Of a DNA stretch of 64,000 bases, positions 15,716 to 25,867 are shown one piece after another (within the stretch, counting starts at the first letter, position 1; every line of letters starts with the position of its first letter). The notes under the pieces were generated by a model that made no database searches, was not told the origin of the DNA, and worked only from the letters and a program-made list of their open reading frames with translations. The stretch is from Rhodobacter sp. (GTDB lineage: Bacteria > Pseudomonadota > Alphaproteobacteria > Rhodobacterales > Rhodobacteraceae): contig JADCEN010000050.1 of NCBI GenBank assembly GCA_020250175.1, forward strand, positions 1-64,000. Direction: 5' to 3'. Both the position numbers and the translations under genes were made by a program.

Positions 15716-16599
15716 TGGCGGGGCGCGAGGAGCTGCTGGCCCATCTTGCGGGCGGGGTTGCAACCCTGTGCCGGGCCTGGGCCGTGCAGCGCAGGGACGG
15801 TGTGGTGCTGGGCTTTACCGACCACGACCGCGATCTGAAGTTCGACGGCCTTACCTATCGGGCCGAAACCGGCATGACGGCGCGCGCCCTGATGCAAACC
15901 ACCGGCTTTGCCGTGGACAACAGCGAGGCGGTGGGCGCGCTGAGCAGCGATGCCGTCACCGAGGCCGATCTGCTGGCAGGGCGATACGACGCGGCCGAGG
16001 TGCGCTGCTGGCTGGTCAACTGGACCGATGTCCGCCAGAGGCTGTTGCAGTTTCGGGGAACCTTTGGCGAGATTGTCCGGTCAGCGGGGGCGTTCCGCGC
16101 CGAATTGCGCGGCCTGACCGAAGCGCTGAACCAGCCGCAGGGCAGGGTCTATCAGCGCGATTGCGCCGCCATTCTGGGCGATGCACAGTGCCGCTTTGAT
16201 CTGGGCCAGCCCGGATTTTCGGCAGAGCTTGCTGTGCAGACCCATACGGAGCGGCGCGTTTTCGTATTTTCGGGCGTGGCGGGCTTTGCCGCCGGCTGGT
16301 TCGAAAAAGGCCGGCTGCGGCTGCTTGACGGGCAAGCGCGCGGGGTCATCGGGCTGATCAAGACCGACCGGACCGAAGGCGGTCAGCGGGTGATCGAACT
16401 GTGGGACAGGATCGGGCCGCCGGTGGCTGCGGGCGACCGCATCCGCCTGGAGGCAGGATGTGACCGGCAGGCTGCCACCTGCCAGTCGAAGTTCAACAAT
16501 TTTCATAACTTTCGCGGGTTTCCGCATATCCCGGGTGAAGACTGGCTGCTGTCTTATCCCACAGAGTCCGGGGCGAATGACGGCGGGAGGCTGCGGTGA
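15715..16599 (+). CDS. GTA gene g13, tail hub protein (DUF2163, Fe-S type)
   Basis: This 294-residue protein is the hub of the baseplate. Four cysteines, Cys150 and Cys159 (RDCAAILGDAQC) and Cys249 and Cys256 (AGCDRQAATC), match those that hold an iron-sulfur cluster in the R. capsulatus hub. The N-terminal domain (residues 1-130) shows the VLGFTDHDRDL and ALMQTTGFAVDNSE pattern of DUF2163. The C-terminal FRGFPHIPGEDWLL is typical. It is coupled to g12 upstream and g14 downstream by stop-start overlaps. Confidence 0.93.
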   Translation: MAGREELLAHLAGGVATLCRAWAVQRRDGVVLGFTDHDRDLKFDGLTYRAETGMTARALMQTTGFAVDNSEAVGALSSDAVTEADLLAGRYDAAEVRCWLVNWTDVRQRLLQFRGTFGEIVRSAGAFRAELRGLTEALNQPQGRVYQRDCAAILGDAQCRFDLGQPGFSAELAVQTHTERRVFVFSGVAGFAAGWFEKGRLRLLDGQARGVIGLIKTDRTEGGQRVIELWDRIGPPVAAGDRIRLEAGCDRQAATCQSKFNNFHNFRGFPHIPGEDWLLSYPTESGANDGGRLR

Positions 16600-17045
16600 T
16601 GTCGGGGAACGCCCTGGGGGTTGTGGACCTGGCGCGGAGCTGGATTGGAACGCCCTACCGTCATCAGGGCTGCGTCCGGGGCGGGGGGGCTGATTGTCTT
16701 GGCCTGCTGCGGGGATTGTGGCGAGACCTGTACGGAGCCGAACCGGAACCTGTGCCACCTTATACGGCGGATTGGGCCGAGGCGGGTGGCGAGGAAGCCC
16801 TGTGGGATGCGGCACGGCGATGGCTGCGGCCCTGTCGCGCGGAAACCGTCCGCCCCGGCGACGTTTTGTTGTTCCGGATGCGCGACGAGGGCATCGCAAA
16901 ACACCTGGGGATTGCCGCAGAGGTTGGCGCCGCCCCCAGCTTCATCCACGCCTTTTGCGGGCATGGTGTGGTTGAAAGCCCGCTGTCGCAGCCCTGGGCG
17001 CGCAGGGTTGTCGCGCGGTTCACATTTCCCGAAGGAGAGGTCTGA
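16599..17045 (+). CDS. GTA gene g14, NlpC/P60-type cell wall peptidase
   Basis: This 148-residue peptidase is thought to cut peptidoglycan during DNA delivery. The catalytic Cys33 lies in GGADCLGLLRG, and His102 in AKHLGIA and His117 in FIHAF are the candidate partners. A family start, VVDLARSWIGTPYRHQG, is intact. GTG 16596 or ATG 16599 may be used; both overlap the g13 stop. A GAAGGAGAGG ribosome site for g15 is embedded at the end. Confidence 0.92.
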   Translation: MSGNALGVVDLARSWIGTPYRHQGCVRGGGADCLGLLRGLWRDLYGAEPEPVPPYTADWAEAGGEEALWDAARRWLRPCRAETVRPGDVLLFRMRDEGIAKHLGIAAEVGAAPSFIHAFCGHGVVESPLSQPWARRVVARFTFPEGEV

Positions 17046-20000
17046 ATGGCGACGATCGTTCTATCGGCTGTCGGGGCGGCGATCGGGGGCAGTTTTGGCG
17101 GCACGGTCCTGGGCCTGTCAGGGGCGGTCATTGGCCGGGCGGTCGGGGCCACGCTGGGCAGGGTGATTGATCAGCGGCTGATGGGATCAGGCTCTTCCGT
17201 GGTTGAGGTGGGACGGGTCGAGCGCATCCGGGTGATGGGGGCAAGCGAAGGCACGGCCATTGGCCAGGTTTTTGGCCGGATGCGGGTGGCGGGGCAGGTG
17301 ATCTGGGCGACGCGGTTCAAGGAAACGGTCACAACGACGCAACAGGAAAGCCGGGGCGGCAAGGGCGGCAGGCGCAACCCTTCGGTGGTGACCGAGAGCT
17401 ATTCCTATTCGGTCAGCCTTGCCGTTGCCCTATGCGAGGGAGAAATCCTGCGCGTGGGCCGGATCTGGGCCGATGGCAATGAGATCGTGCGTGACCGGCT
17501 GAACATGCGGGTGTATCCGGGAAGCGAGACGCAACAGCCAGATGCAAAGATTGCCGCTGTCGAAGGGGCTGGCCGTGCGCCTGCCTATCGGGGCATCGCT
17601 TATGTGGTGTTCGAGGATCTTCCGCTGGCCGATTTCGGCAACCGGGTGCCGCAGTTTTCATTTGAGGTGGTGCGCCGGGCGCAAGGGGCCGTGGCCCGGT
17701 CCATGAGCGATATCGCAGGCAGCGTGCGGGCGGTGGCGCTGATTCCGGGGACAGGGGAATATGCGCTGGCGACAAGCCGGGTACATTATGACGACGGACC
17801 CGGCCTGCAGCGCGCTGCAAACATGCATTCGCCATCGGGCCAGACGGATATGGTCACATCGCTGACGCAGCTGCGTGAAGAGCTGCCCCGGTGCGGCGCT
17901 GTTTCCCTTGTGGTGTCCTGGTTCGGCGATGATCTGCGGTGCGGCAGCTGCACGGTGCGTCCGAAGGTTGAACAGAAGATCACCGAAGGCACGATGCCCT
18001 GGTGGGCTGGTGGCATTGGCCGGGGGGAGGCAGGGCAGATTGCCACCCTTGAGGGACGGCCTGTCTATGGCGGAACGCCCACGGATCAATCGGTGATCGA
18101 GGCGATCCGTGCCCTGCAGGCCGCAGGGCAGCAGGTGATGTTCTACCCCTTTGTGCTGATGGAGCAGATGGCGGGCAATACATTGCCCGACCCATGGACC
18201 GGGGCCACGGGGCAGCCGGTGCTGCCCTGGCGGGGACGCATCACGCTGTCGGTGGCACCCGGCCGGCCCGGTTCGCCCGACCGCACTGCCGGGGCCTCTG
18301 CCGAAGTGGCCGCCTTTTTCGGGACGGCTGAGCCCGGTCATTTTGCGCGGAACGGCGATCAGATCAGCTATTCGGGGCCGGCATCCTGGGGCTACCGGCG
18401 CTTTGTGCTGCATTATGCGCATCTTTGCGCGGCCGCTGGCGGCGTTGAAGCCTTTTGCATCGGATCGGAGTTGCGGTCAGTGACGCAGATACGGGGGCAA
18501 GGAGACAGCTTTCCCGCCGTGGCGGCCTTGCGCCAGCTGGCGGCGGATGTACGGGGGATTCTGGGGCCGGGCGTCAAGCTGAGCTATGCGGCAGACTGGT
18601 CCGAATACTTTGGCTACCATGATGCGTCCGGCAATGTTCAGTTTCATCTTGATCCGCTTTGGGCGGATGCGAACATCGATTTCATCGGGATCGACAACTA
18701 CATGCCGCTCTCGGACTGGCGTGACGGGGAAAGCCATGCCGATGCTGCCTGGGGCGCGATCTACAATCTTGATTACCTGAAGTCGAATATCGCGGGGGGC
18801 GAGGGATTTGACTGGTTCTACGCCTCGGCCGCAGATGCCTTGGCGCAGACCCGGACGCCGATCCAAGACGGGCTTTACGGGGAGCCTTGGGTGTTTCGCC
18901 CGAAAGACCTGAAAAGCTGGTGGTCCAACCCCCATCACGACCGGGTCGGGGGGGTACGGTCTGCGGTGCCGACGGCATGGGTGCCAAGGTCCAAGCCGGT
19001 GCGGTTTACCGAACTTGGCTGTCCTGCCATTGACAAGGGTACGAATGAGCCGAACCGGTTTGTGGACCCCAAATCTTCGGAATCGCTGTTGCCGCGCGGA
19101 TCAACCGGACAGCGCGATGACCTGATCCAGATGCAGTATCTGCGCGCGATGGCCGAATTCTGGGCGGAGGGGGTGAACAATCCGCTGTCACCCGGCTATG
19201 GCGGGACGATGGTGGACATGACGCGGGCCTATGTCTGGACCTGGGATGCCCGGCCCTATCCCGAATTTCCCAACCTGACTTCGGCCTGGAGCGATGGCGA
19301 TAACTATCGGCTTGGTCACTGGATCAATGGCCGGGCGGCGAACCTGACGCTTGCCTCGGTGGTTGCCGATCTGTGTGAGCGCTCGGGGCTGGTCGGCTTT
19401 GACGTGTCGCGTCTTTATGGCCTTGTGCGCGGCTATGCGGTGGCAGAGGTGGGAACTGCGCGGTCTGCCCTGCAACCGCTGGCCCTTGCTTACGGGTTTG
19501 ACGCCGTTGAGCGGGAGGGAATTCTTGGCTTCCGGATGCGGGACGGTCGGCTGACGGACACGCTTGACCGCGCGATGATGGCAGTAAGCACAGAGATCGA
19601 TGGTGCGGTCGAATTGACCCGCGCAGCCGAAGCCGAGATGACCGGTCGGGTGCGGCTTGGCTTCGTTGATGCCGAAAGCGCTTTCGAAGTGCGGCAGGCC
19701 GAAGCGATCTTTCCGGACGAGGCGGCCTTTGGCGTGGCGCAGTCGGAACTGGCGCTGAGCCTGACGGCGGCAGAGGGCAGGATGATTGTGGAGCGCTGGC
19801 TTGCAGAAGCGCGGGTCGCGCGTGACGCGGCCCGTTTTGCATTGCCCAAGTCCGCACTTTGGCTCGGGGCTGGCGATGTGGTTGCCGTTGATGATGCGCG
19901 CTATCGGATCGACCGGATCGAACAGGCGGAGTTCCTGCAAATCGAGGCGGTTCGCGTCGAATCTGCGGCCTATCGGTCCGGGACAGCGGTGCAGGTGCGC

Positions 20001-20957
20001 CCTTTTGTGGCACCCTATACGCCGCCCGCGCCGGTTCACCCGCTGTTTCTGGATTTGCCGCTGCTCAACGGGGCAGAGGTGCCGGATGCCCCGCATCTGG
20101 CCGTGGGGGCCGTGCCATGGCCGGGGCCAGTGGCGGTGTGGAGTTCGGCGTCCGACAACGGCTATGCCCTGAACCGGCTGGTGATGGTGCCGGCTACATA
20201 CGGGGTAACCGAGACGGCGCTTGCACCGGCCCGCCCGGGTCTGCTTTCCCGCAGTGCGCCCTTGCGCGTTCGCCTGTCGGGCGGGACCCTGAGCTCAACC
20301 GACCTGGCGGGGATGTTGAACGGGGCGAATGCCGCTGCCGTCGGCGCTGGCGCAGCGGGACCCTGGGAGGTATTGCAGTTCACCGGGGCCGAGCTTGTGG
20401 CACCCCAGGTCTATGACCTGACCGGCCTGCTGCGCGGGCAGGCGGGGACGGAAGATGCCATGCCGGAACCCTTGCCGGCGGGCAGTGCTTTTGTGCTTCT
20501 GGACCAGGCACCGGTGCAGATTGCCCTGTCGCAGGCGGCCCGCGGTCTGGACAGGCACTACCGGATCGGCGCGGCAGAGCGCGGCTTTGACGACGCTTCA
20601 ACGGTTCATCGCATCATCGCCTTTGAGGGCGTCGGGCTGCGTCCCTATCGGCCGGTGCATCTGCGTGTCGCGGGGGATCCGGGGGGGGAGCGGTCTGTGA
20701 CGTGGATCCGCAGGACACGCATTGACGGGGATGGATGGCGTGTCGGAGAGGTTCCGCTGGGCGAAGACCGCGAAACCTATCTTGTTCAGGTGATATCGGG
20801 CATTCTGATGGTCAGGGAAGTGTCGGTGATGGTCCCGAACTGGATCTATCCGGTATCGCAGCAGGCCGCCGACGGCACGCTGGGCGGGTGTCTTTTGCGT
20901 GTGGCGCAGGTTTCGGACCGCTTCGGCCCCGGTCCTTTCGCGCAGATTGCAGTGTGA
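17046..20957 (+). CDS. GTA gene g15, megatron/host-specificity baseplate protein
   Basis: This 1303-residue protein is the largest GTA component and forms the distal baseplate that contacts the cell and probably opens the membrane. A glycine-rich hydrophobic N-terminus (about residues 5-45) precedes a tail-protein region. The TIM-barrel glycosidase-like domain is at roughly 400-800, with YAADWSEYFGY, IDFIGIDNYMPLSDWRDG and the C-terminal barrel segment YVWTWDARPYPEFP. Beta-rich receptor-binding domains follow to the end. Length and domain order agree with R. capsulatus g15. No frameshift is visible. Confidence 0.94.
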   Translation: MATIVLSAVGAAIGGSFGGTVLGLSGAVIGRAVGATLGRVIDQRLMGSGSSVVEVGRVERIRVMGASEGTAIGQVFGRMRVAGQVIWATRFKETVTTTQQESRGGKGGRRNPSVVTESYSYSVSLAVALCEGEILRVGRIWADGNEIVRDRLNMRVYPGSETQQPDAKIAAVEGAGRAPAYRGIAYVVFEDLPLADFGNRVPQFSFEVVRRAQGAVARSMSDIAGSVRAVALIPGTGEYALATSRVHYDDGPGLQRAANMHSPSGQTDMVTSLTQLREELPRCGAVSLVVSWFGDDLRCGSCTVRPKVEQKITEGTMPWWAGGIGRGEAGQIATLEGRPVYGGTPTDQSVIEAIRALQAAGQQVMFYPFVLMEQMAGNTLPDPWTGATGQPVLPWRGRITLSVAPGRPGSPDRTAGASAEVAAFFGTAEPGHFARNGDQISYSGPASWGYRRFVLHYAHLCAAAGGVEAFCIGSELRSVTQIRGQGDSFPAVAALRQLAADVRGILGPGVKLSYAADWSEYFGYHDASGNVQFHLDPLWADANIDFIGIDNYMPLSDWRDGESHADAAWGAIYNLDYLKSNIAGGEGFDWFYASAADALAQTRTPIQDGLYGEPWVFRPKDLKSWWSNPHHDRVGGVRSAVPTAWVPRSKPVRFTELGCPAIDKGTNEPNRFVDPKSSESLLPRGSTGQRDDLIQMQYLRAMAEFWAEGVNNPLSPGYGGTMVDMTRAYVWTWDARPYPEFPNLTSAWSDGDNYRLGHWINGRAANLTLASVVADLCERSGLVGFDVSRLYGLVRGYAVAEVGTARSALQPLALAYGFDAVEREGILGFRMRDGRLTDTLDRAMMAVSTEIDGAVELTRAAEAEMTGRVRLGFVDAESAFEVRQAEAIFPDEAAFGVAQSELALSLTAAEGRMIVERWLAEARVARDAARFALPKSALWLGAGDVVAVDDARYRIDRIEQAEFLQIEAVRVESAAYRSGTAVQVRPFVAPYTPPAPVHPLFLDLPLLNGAEVPDAPHLAVGAVPWPGPVAVWSSASDNGYALNRLVMVPATYGVTETALAPARPGLLSRSAPLRVRLSGGTLSSTDLAGMLNGANAAAVGAGAAGPWEVLQFTGAELVAPQVYDLTGLLRGQAGTEDAMPEPLPAGSAFVLLDQAPVQIALSQAARGLDRHYRIGAAERGFDDASTVHRIIAFEGVGLRPYRPVHLRVAGDPGGERSVTWIRRTRIDGDGWRVGEVPLGEDRETYLVQVISGILMVREVSVMVPNWIYPVSQQAADGTLGGCLLRVAQVSDRFGPGPFAQIAV

Positions 20958-20961
20958 CGGG

Positions 20962-21327
20962 ATGCGTCCGGTGCTGATCGGTGATGTCCTTGCCGCAGCC
21001 CGCGTGCTGTTCGTTTTGGGCGAAGAGGACTGGACCGGCTGTATCGACCGGTTGATCTGGCAGGCGCAGGTGGCCGACCGGTACCGGCGCCGTCTGGGAC
21101 GCCCGCACCCCGCCTGGGGCAATGGCAGCCTGATGGCCGTGGCGGGTGCCGAGCCGAAGGCAGATGCGGAACCGTTCCTGTCTGATCCGCGTTGGCTGCG
21201 GGCCCTGTCCTGTGTGCTGGACCGATTGTGCTTCGCAAAGCTTTCTTTTGTCTCGGGCCGCGTCGGGGTATATGATGGCATCCTGCAACGAGGATGGAGG
21301 CAGACGCCATGGCCGAAACCAGAATGA
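20962..21327 (+). CDS. GTA-linked small protein of unknown function
   Basis: This 121-residue protein starts at ATG 20962, 4 bp after g15, and ends 19 bp inside cysE. I cannot assign a characterised family. It is mostly helical and basic (QAQVADRYRRRLGRPHPAWGNGS in the middle). The tight spacing suggests it is transcribed with the GTA genes, and I recall similar small genes after g15 in other Rhodobacterales. A role in regulation or release is speculative. The last 20 codons may not be conserved, because they overlap the cysE ribosome site. Confidence 0.65.
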   Translation: MRPVLIGDVLAAARVLFVLGEEDWTGCIDRLIWQAQVADRYRRRLGRPHPAWGNGSLMAVAGAEPKADAEPFLSDPRWLRALSCVLDRLCFAKLSFVSGRVGVYDGILQRGWRQTPWPKPE

Positions 21328-22124
21328 AGATGGCCACCATCGACCCGGTCTGGCAGCGCATCGGCGAAGAGGCGGTTGAGGCGATCCGGTCAGAGCCGCT
21401 GCTGGGCGGGTTGGTGCATTCCAGCCTGCTGCACCATGCCAGCATGGAGCGGGCGCTGGCCTATCGGTTTTCGCTGAAGCTGGCCTCTGGCGAGATGAGC
21501 GAGCAGATCCTGCGCGAGATTGCGGACGAGGCCTTTGTATCTGACCCTGATCTGGGCCAGGCTGCGCGGGCGGACCTGGTTGCGGTCTATGACCGCGATC
21601 CTGCATGCCACCGCTTCCTGCAGCCGATCCTGTATTTCAAGGGGTATCAGGCCCTGCAGGCCTATCGTGTTGGCCACTGGCTGTGGCAGGCGGGCCGGAA
21701 CGATCTGGCCTATTTCGTTCAGATGCGGGTTTCCGAGGTGTTTGGCGTGGATATCCATCCTGCGGCGACAGTCGGCCGGGGCATCATGATCGACCATGCG
21801 CATTCCATCGTGATCGGTGAAACGGCCGTTGTCGGTGACAATGTGTCGATGCTGCATTCGGTGACGCTGGGCGGCACCGGCAAGGAAGACGGCGTGCGTC
21901 ACCCGAAGATCGGCAATGGCGTGCTGATCGGGGCCGGGGCAAAGGTTCTGGGCAATATCGAGATCGGACATTGCAGCCGTATCGCCGCCGGGTCCGTGGT
22001 GTTGCAGGATGTGCCGCCCTGTTCAACCGTCGCGGGCGTTCCGGCCCGGGTTGTGGGCGAAGCCGGATGCGCGCAGCCGTCTGTCACGATGGATCATCTG
22101 ATCCGCGAGCACCTGGGCGAATAG
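21309..22124 (+). CDS. cysE: Serine O-acetyltransferase
   Basis: CysE makes O-acetylserine from serine and acetyl-CoA, the first step of cysteine synthesis. This 271-residue protein has the helical N-terminal domain (ETRMKMATIDPVWQRIGEEA through YFKGYQALQAYRVGHWLW) and the left-handed beta-helix with GVDIHPAATVGRGIMIDHA and GGTGKEDGVRHPKIG. His in DHAHSIVIGE is the expected catalytic region. GGAGG lies about 9 bp before ATG 21309. A cysE-like gene after the GTA cluster is a known arrangement in this order. It may be expressed with the GTA or from a promoter inside the preceding gene. Confidence 0.95.
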   Translation: MAETRMKMATIDPVWQRIGEEAVEAIRSEPLLGGLVHSSLLHHASMERALAYRFSLKLASGEMSEQILREIADEAFVSDPDLGQAARADLVAVYDRDPACHRFLQPILYFKGYQALQAYRVGHWLWQAGRNDLAYFVQMRVSEVFGVDIHPAATVGRGIMIDHAHSIVIGETAVVGDNVSMLHSVTLGGTGKEDGVRHPKIGNGVLIGAGAKVLGNIEIGHCSRIAAGSVVLQDVPPCSTVAGVPARVVGEAGCAQPSVTMDHLIREHLGE

Positions 22125-22126
22125 GC

Positions 22127-22147
22127 CCCTCCGCCGTGGCGGAAGGG
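22127..22147. terminator. Hairpin between convergent cysE and the E2 gene
   Basis: CCCTCCGC (22127-22134) pairs with GCGGAAGGG (22139-22147), with one bulged A. It lies in the 30-bp gap between two convergent stops and may end transcripts from both sides. T runs are lacking, so efficiency is uncertain. Confidence 0.5.
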
Positions 22148-22154
22148 CAGACGT

Positions 22155-23453
22155 TCAGGCCAGCATGGCAACGGGGTCTTCAAGGTTCTGGAGGATTGCC
22201 TGGAGGAATTCCGCCCCCAATGCCCCGTCGATCACACGGTGATCGACCGAAAGGGTCATCGACATGACAGTGGCGACGGTAATCGTGCCGTCCTTGCCGA
22301 CAACGGGGGTCTTCAGGCCGGCCCCCACGGCCAGGATGGAGCCATGCGGCGGATTGATCACGGCATCGAAGTTTTCGATCCCGAACATGCCGAGATTTGA
22401 AATCGCGAAGCTGCCCCCCTGATACTCGTGCGGTGCCAGCTTGCGGGTGCGGGCGCGGGCTGCCAGGTCCTTCATTTCCGCAGAGAGGGTTGAGATCGAC
22501 TTCTGATGTGCATCGCGCAGCACGGGCGTGAACAGGCCGCCCTCAATCGCAACAGCGACGGCAACATCGGACGGCCTGAGGCGGAATATCCGGTCGCCTG
22601 CCCAGACAGCGTTCGCATCCGGCACCTGTTGCAGCGCGAGGGCACAGGCCTTGATGATGAAGTCGTTGACCGACAGCTTGATGCTGCGGCTTTCCAGGTG
22701 CTTGTTGAGGGTCTCGCGGAAGGCCAGCAGGGCATCCAGTTGCACCGAACGGCGCAGGTAGAAATGCGGGATGGTCTGCTTTGCCTCGGTCAGCCGGGCT
22801 GCGATGGTCTTGCGCATCCCGTCGAGCGGCACAACGTCATAGCTGCGGTCTGCGAACATCCTGGCGACCGTTTCGGCGGTGGCCCCGCTGGCAAGCGCGG
22901 GCGCGGTGGCCGCAGGGGCCGGGGCTTGCGCTGTAGCGGGCGCGGCAGCGGCAACCGGGGCAGGGGCGGGTTTGGAAAAGCCTTCGACATCGGTCTTCAC
23001 GATCCGGCCATGCGGGCCGGAGCCGGTGACCTGTGCCAGATCAAGGCCCCTTTCCGCCGCGATCCGGCGGGCCAGGGGCGAAGCGAAGACGCGCGCAGCC
23101 TTGGCCGCGGGTGCCGCAGGTGCCGCCGGAGCGGTTGCAGCGGGCGGCGGTGCGGCGGTAACGGGCTGTGCCGCCGGGGCCCTGGGGGCCGGGGCGGTAT
23201 CGGCGCTTTCGCCGTCTTCCAGCATCGTGGCGATGGGGGTGTTCACCTTGACGCCGGCGGTCCCTTCGGCGACCAGAAGCCTGCCGATGATCCCCTCGTC
23301 GACAGCCTCGAATTCCATGGTGGCCTTGTCGGTTTCGATCTCGGCCAGAATCTGGCCGGATTTCACCCTGTCGCCTTCCCTCACCAGCCATTTGGCCAGC
23401 GTGCCCTCTTCCATCGTGGGCGAAAGCGCGGGCATGAGGATTTCTGTTGCCAT
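22155..23453 (-). CDS. pdhC: Pyruvate dehydrogenase E2, dihydrolipoamide acetyltransferase
   Basis: E2 transfers the acetyl group from lipoamide to CoA and forms the core of the pyruvate dehydrogenase complex. The 432-residue protein has one lipoyl domain (Lys43 in [10 protein letters not shown]), a long Ala-Pro linker, a peripheral subunit-binding domain ([29 protein letters not shown]), a second flexible Ala-Pro linker and the catalytic domain with the active-site His in [10 protein letters not shown] near the C-terminus. It is third in the pdhA-pdhB-pdhC operon, 11 bp after pdhB. E3 is not present in the window. Confidence 0.97.
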   Translation of the reverse strand: MATEILMPALSPTMEEGTLAKWLVREGDRVKSGQILAEIETDKATMEFEAVDEGIIGRLLVAEGTAGVKVNTPIATMLEDGESADTAPAPRAPAAQPVTAAPPPAATAPAAPAAPAAKAARVFASPLARRIAAERGLDLAQVTGSGPHGRIVKTDVEGFSKPAPAPVAAAAPATAQAPAPAATAPALASGATAETVARMFADRSYDVVPLDGMRKTIAARLTEAKQTIPHFYLRRSVQLDALLAFRETLNKHLESRSIKLSVNDFIIKACALALQQVPDANAVWAGDRIFRLRPSDVAVAVAIEGGLFTPVLRDAHQKSISTLSAEMKDLAARARTRKLAPHEYQGGSFAISNLGMFGIENFDAVINPPHGSILAVGAGLKTPVVGKDGTITVATVMSMTLSVDHRVIDGALGAEFLQAILQNLEDPVAMLA

Positions 23454-23464
23454 GTCAGCGCTCC

Positions 23465-24838
23465 TTACCGGTAGCAGACGGATTTGACGGCTTCGACAAT
23501 TTCGGCCGTCGTTACCAGCGCAAGCTTTTCAAGGTTGGCAGCATAGGGCATGGGCACGTCCTTGCCGGTGCAGTTCAGGACGGGGGCGTCGAGATAGTCG
23601 AACGCCCGCGTCATGATCGTGGCCGACAGATGGTTGCCGATGGCCCCGACAGGCCAGCCTTCTTCAACCGTCACGCAGCGGTTGGTCTTCTGCACGGACG
23701 CAAGCACAGTGTCATAGTCGATGGGCCGCAGCGTGCGCAGATCAATAACCTCGGCGCTTATTCCATCTTTCGCCAGGTTCTCGGCAGCTTCCAGCGCATG
23801 GGTCATGCCGATGCCGAAGCTGACGATCGTCACATCGGTTCCTGTGCGCCAGACCTTTGCCTTGCCGAAGGGGATGGTGAAATCCTCCAGCACAGGCACC
23901 TCGAAGGACCGCCCGTACAGAATCTCGTTCTCAAGGAAGATCACGGGGTTCGGATCACGGATTGCCGTTTTCAGCAGGCCCTTGGCATCCGCCGCCGAAT
24001 AGGGCATCGCCACCTTCAGGCCGGGAATATGGGCATACCAGGCTGCATAATCCTGGCTGTGCTGGGCACCGACGCGCGCGGCAGCCCCGTTCGGGCCACG
24101 AAAGACGATGGGGCAGCCCATTTGCCCGCCCGACATGTACAGCGTCTTGGCGGCAGAGTTGATGATCTGGTCGATGGCCTGCATCGAGAAGTTGAAGGTC
24201 ATGAATTCAAGGACCGGGTTCAGGCCGCCGAACGCTGCACCCACGGCAAGGCCGGTAAAGCCATGTTCGGTGATCGGTGTGTCGATGACGCGCTTTGGCC
24301 CGAATTCATCCAGCAGGCCCTGGCTGATCTTGTAGGCCCCCTGATATTCGCCCACTTCCTCGCCCATCAGGAAGACGCGGTCGTTTGACCGCATTTCTTC
24401 GGCCAAGGCTTCGCGCAGGGCCTCGCGCACTGTCATTGTCTTTGTTGGCGTGCCGACGGGCCAATCGGGGGATGCGGCCTGCGGGGCCTTGACGGGGGCG
24501 GGTGCTGCCGGGACTGGTTGCGACAGCGGTTCCGGAACCGAAAGCGTCTTCCCGGCGGCAGCGACAGCCGGGGCAGAGGGGGCAGACGCGGCCCCACTTT
24601 CGCCGGCCATCTCTGCGATGGGGGTGTTCACCTTTACGCCGGCCGTGCCTTCGGCGACCAGAAGCTTGCCGATCACACCCTCATCCACCGCTTCGAATTC
24701 CATCGTTGCCTTGTCTGTCTCGATCTCGGCCAGGATCTGGCCCGATTTGACGGAATCACCTTCTTTCACCAGCCATTTGGCCAAAGTGCCCTCTTCCATG
24801 GTCGGCGAAAGCGCGGGCATGAGTATTTGTGTGGCCAT
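23465..24838 (-). CDS. pdhB: Pyruvate dehydrogenase E1 beta subunit with lipoyl domain
   Basis: E1-beta completes the thiamine-diphosphate active site that decarboxylates pyruvate. This 457-residue form carries its own N-terminal lipoyl domain (Lys43 in [10 protein letters not shown], residues 1-80), as is known in alphaproteobacteria, joined by an Ala-Pro-Ser linker to the transketolase-like domain from about residue 130 ([30 protein letters not shown]). ATG 24838 is chosen because [17 protein letters not shown] is the conserved start; the frame is open from 24871. The lipoyl domain is almost identical to that of the E2 gene next door. Confidence 0.97.
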   Translation of the reverse strand: MATQILMPALSPTMEEGTLAKWLVKEGDSVKSGQILAEIETDKATMEFEAVDEGVIGKLLVAEGTAGVKVNTPIAEMAGESGAASAPSAPAVAAAGKTLSVPEPLSQPVPAAPAPVKAPQAASPDWPVGTPTKTMTVREALREALAEEMRSNDRVFLMGEEVGEYQGAYKISQGLLDEFGPKRVIDTPITEHGFTGLAVGAAFGGLNPVLEFMTFNFSMQAIDQIINSAAKTLYMSGGQMGCPIVFRGPNGAAARVGAQHSQDYAAWYAHIPGLKVAMPYSAADAKGLLKTAIRDPNPVIFLENEILYGRSFEVPVLEDFTIPFGKAKVWRTGTDVTIVSFGIGMTHALEAAENLAKDGISAEVIDLRTLRPIDYDTVLASVQKTNRCVTVEEGWPVGAIGNHLSATIMTRAFDYLDAPVLNCTGKDVPMPYAANLEKLALVTTAEIVEAVKSVCYR

Positions 24839-24849
24839 GTCGGTCCCCC

Positions 24850-25839
24850 TCAGGCGTAGATGTCGGTCCAAAGCTCGGCCAGGTCCGGCTCCGGGCTTTG
24901 CTTGGCGAATTCCGCAGAGTCGTTGACCACCGCCTTGATGTCGCGGTCGATTGCCTTGAGGTCTTCATCGGTGGCATGGCCCCCCTGCACCAGCAGGTCA
25001 CGCACATGTTCGATCGCGTCTTTTTCGTCGCGCATCTTCTGCACTTCTTCCCGTGTGCGGTACTTGGCCGGATCGGACATGGAGTGCCCGCGGTAGCGGT
25101 AGGTCATCATTTCAAGGATATAGGGGCCTTCGCCTGCGCGGCAGATCGCGACAGCCTTTTCGCCGGCCGCCTTCACGGCCAGCACATCCATGCCGTCCAC
25201 CGCCTCGCCCTTGATGCCGTATGCGGCACCCCGTTCCCACAGGGTCGTGGAACGGGTGGCGCGCTTCATGCTGGTGCCCATGGCGTACTGATTGTTTTCG
25301 ATGACGAAAACCACCGGAAGGTTCCACAGTTCGGCCATGTTGTACGTCTCGTAGACCTGGCCCTGGTTTGCCGCGCCGTCCCCGAAATAGGTAAAGGTGA
25401 CATTGTCATTGCCAAGGTACTTGTCGGCAAAGGCCAGTCCGGCCCCCAGCGGAACCTGGGCGGCGACAATGCCATGACCGCCATAGAAATGCTTGTCTTT
25501 CGAGAACATGTGCATCGATCCGCCCTTGCCGCGCGAATAGCCGCCCGCGCGCCCGGTCAGTTCGGCCATCACACCTTTGGGATCCATGCCGCAGGCCAGC
25601 ATGTGGCCGTGATCGCGGTACGAGGTGATGCGCTTATCCCCCGGTTTCGCCGCAGCCTCAAGGCCGACCACAACGGCTTCCTGCCCGATATAAAGGTGAC
25701 AGAAGCCACCGATCAGGCCCATGCCGTAAAGCTGGCCCGCCTTTTCCTCGAATCGGCGGATCAGCAGCATTTCGCGGTAGAAATGCAGCAAGTCGTCTTT
25801 GGAAACGTTCGGTGTTTCCGGGGGCTTCTTCGCGGCCAT
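24850..25839 (-). CDS. pdhA: Pyruvate dehydrogenase E1 alpha subunit
   Basis: E1-alpha binds thiamine diphosphate and carries the regulatory loops of pyruvate dehydrogenase. This 329-residue protein shows the full TPP motif [13 protein letters not shown]...ENN and the [28 protein letters not shown] segment. ATG 25839 is supported by AAGGA 7 bp upstream; a TTG two codons earlier is less likely. It is first in the operon, 11 bp before pdhB. Two palindromic elements lie just upstream at 25868-25902. Confidence 0.97.
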   Translation of the reverse strand: MAAKKPPETPNVSKDDLLHFYREMLLIRRFEEKAGQLYGMGLIGGFCHLYIGQEAVVVGLEAAAKPGDKRITSYRDHGHMLACGMDPKGVMAELTGRAGGYSRGKGGSMHMFSKDKHFYGGHGIVAAQVPLGAGLAFADKYLGNDNVTFTYFGDGAANQGQVYETYNMAELWNLPVVFVIENNQYAMGTSMKRATRSTTLWERGAAYGIKGEAVDGMDVLAVKAAGEKAVAICRAGEGPYILEMMTYRYRGHSMSDPAKYRTREEVQKMRDEKDAIEHVRDLLVQGGHATDEDLKAIDRDIKAVVNDSAEFAKQSPEPDLAELWTDIYA

Positions 25840-25867
25840 GGTCAAATCCTTGCAGCCGAAGGGGATA

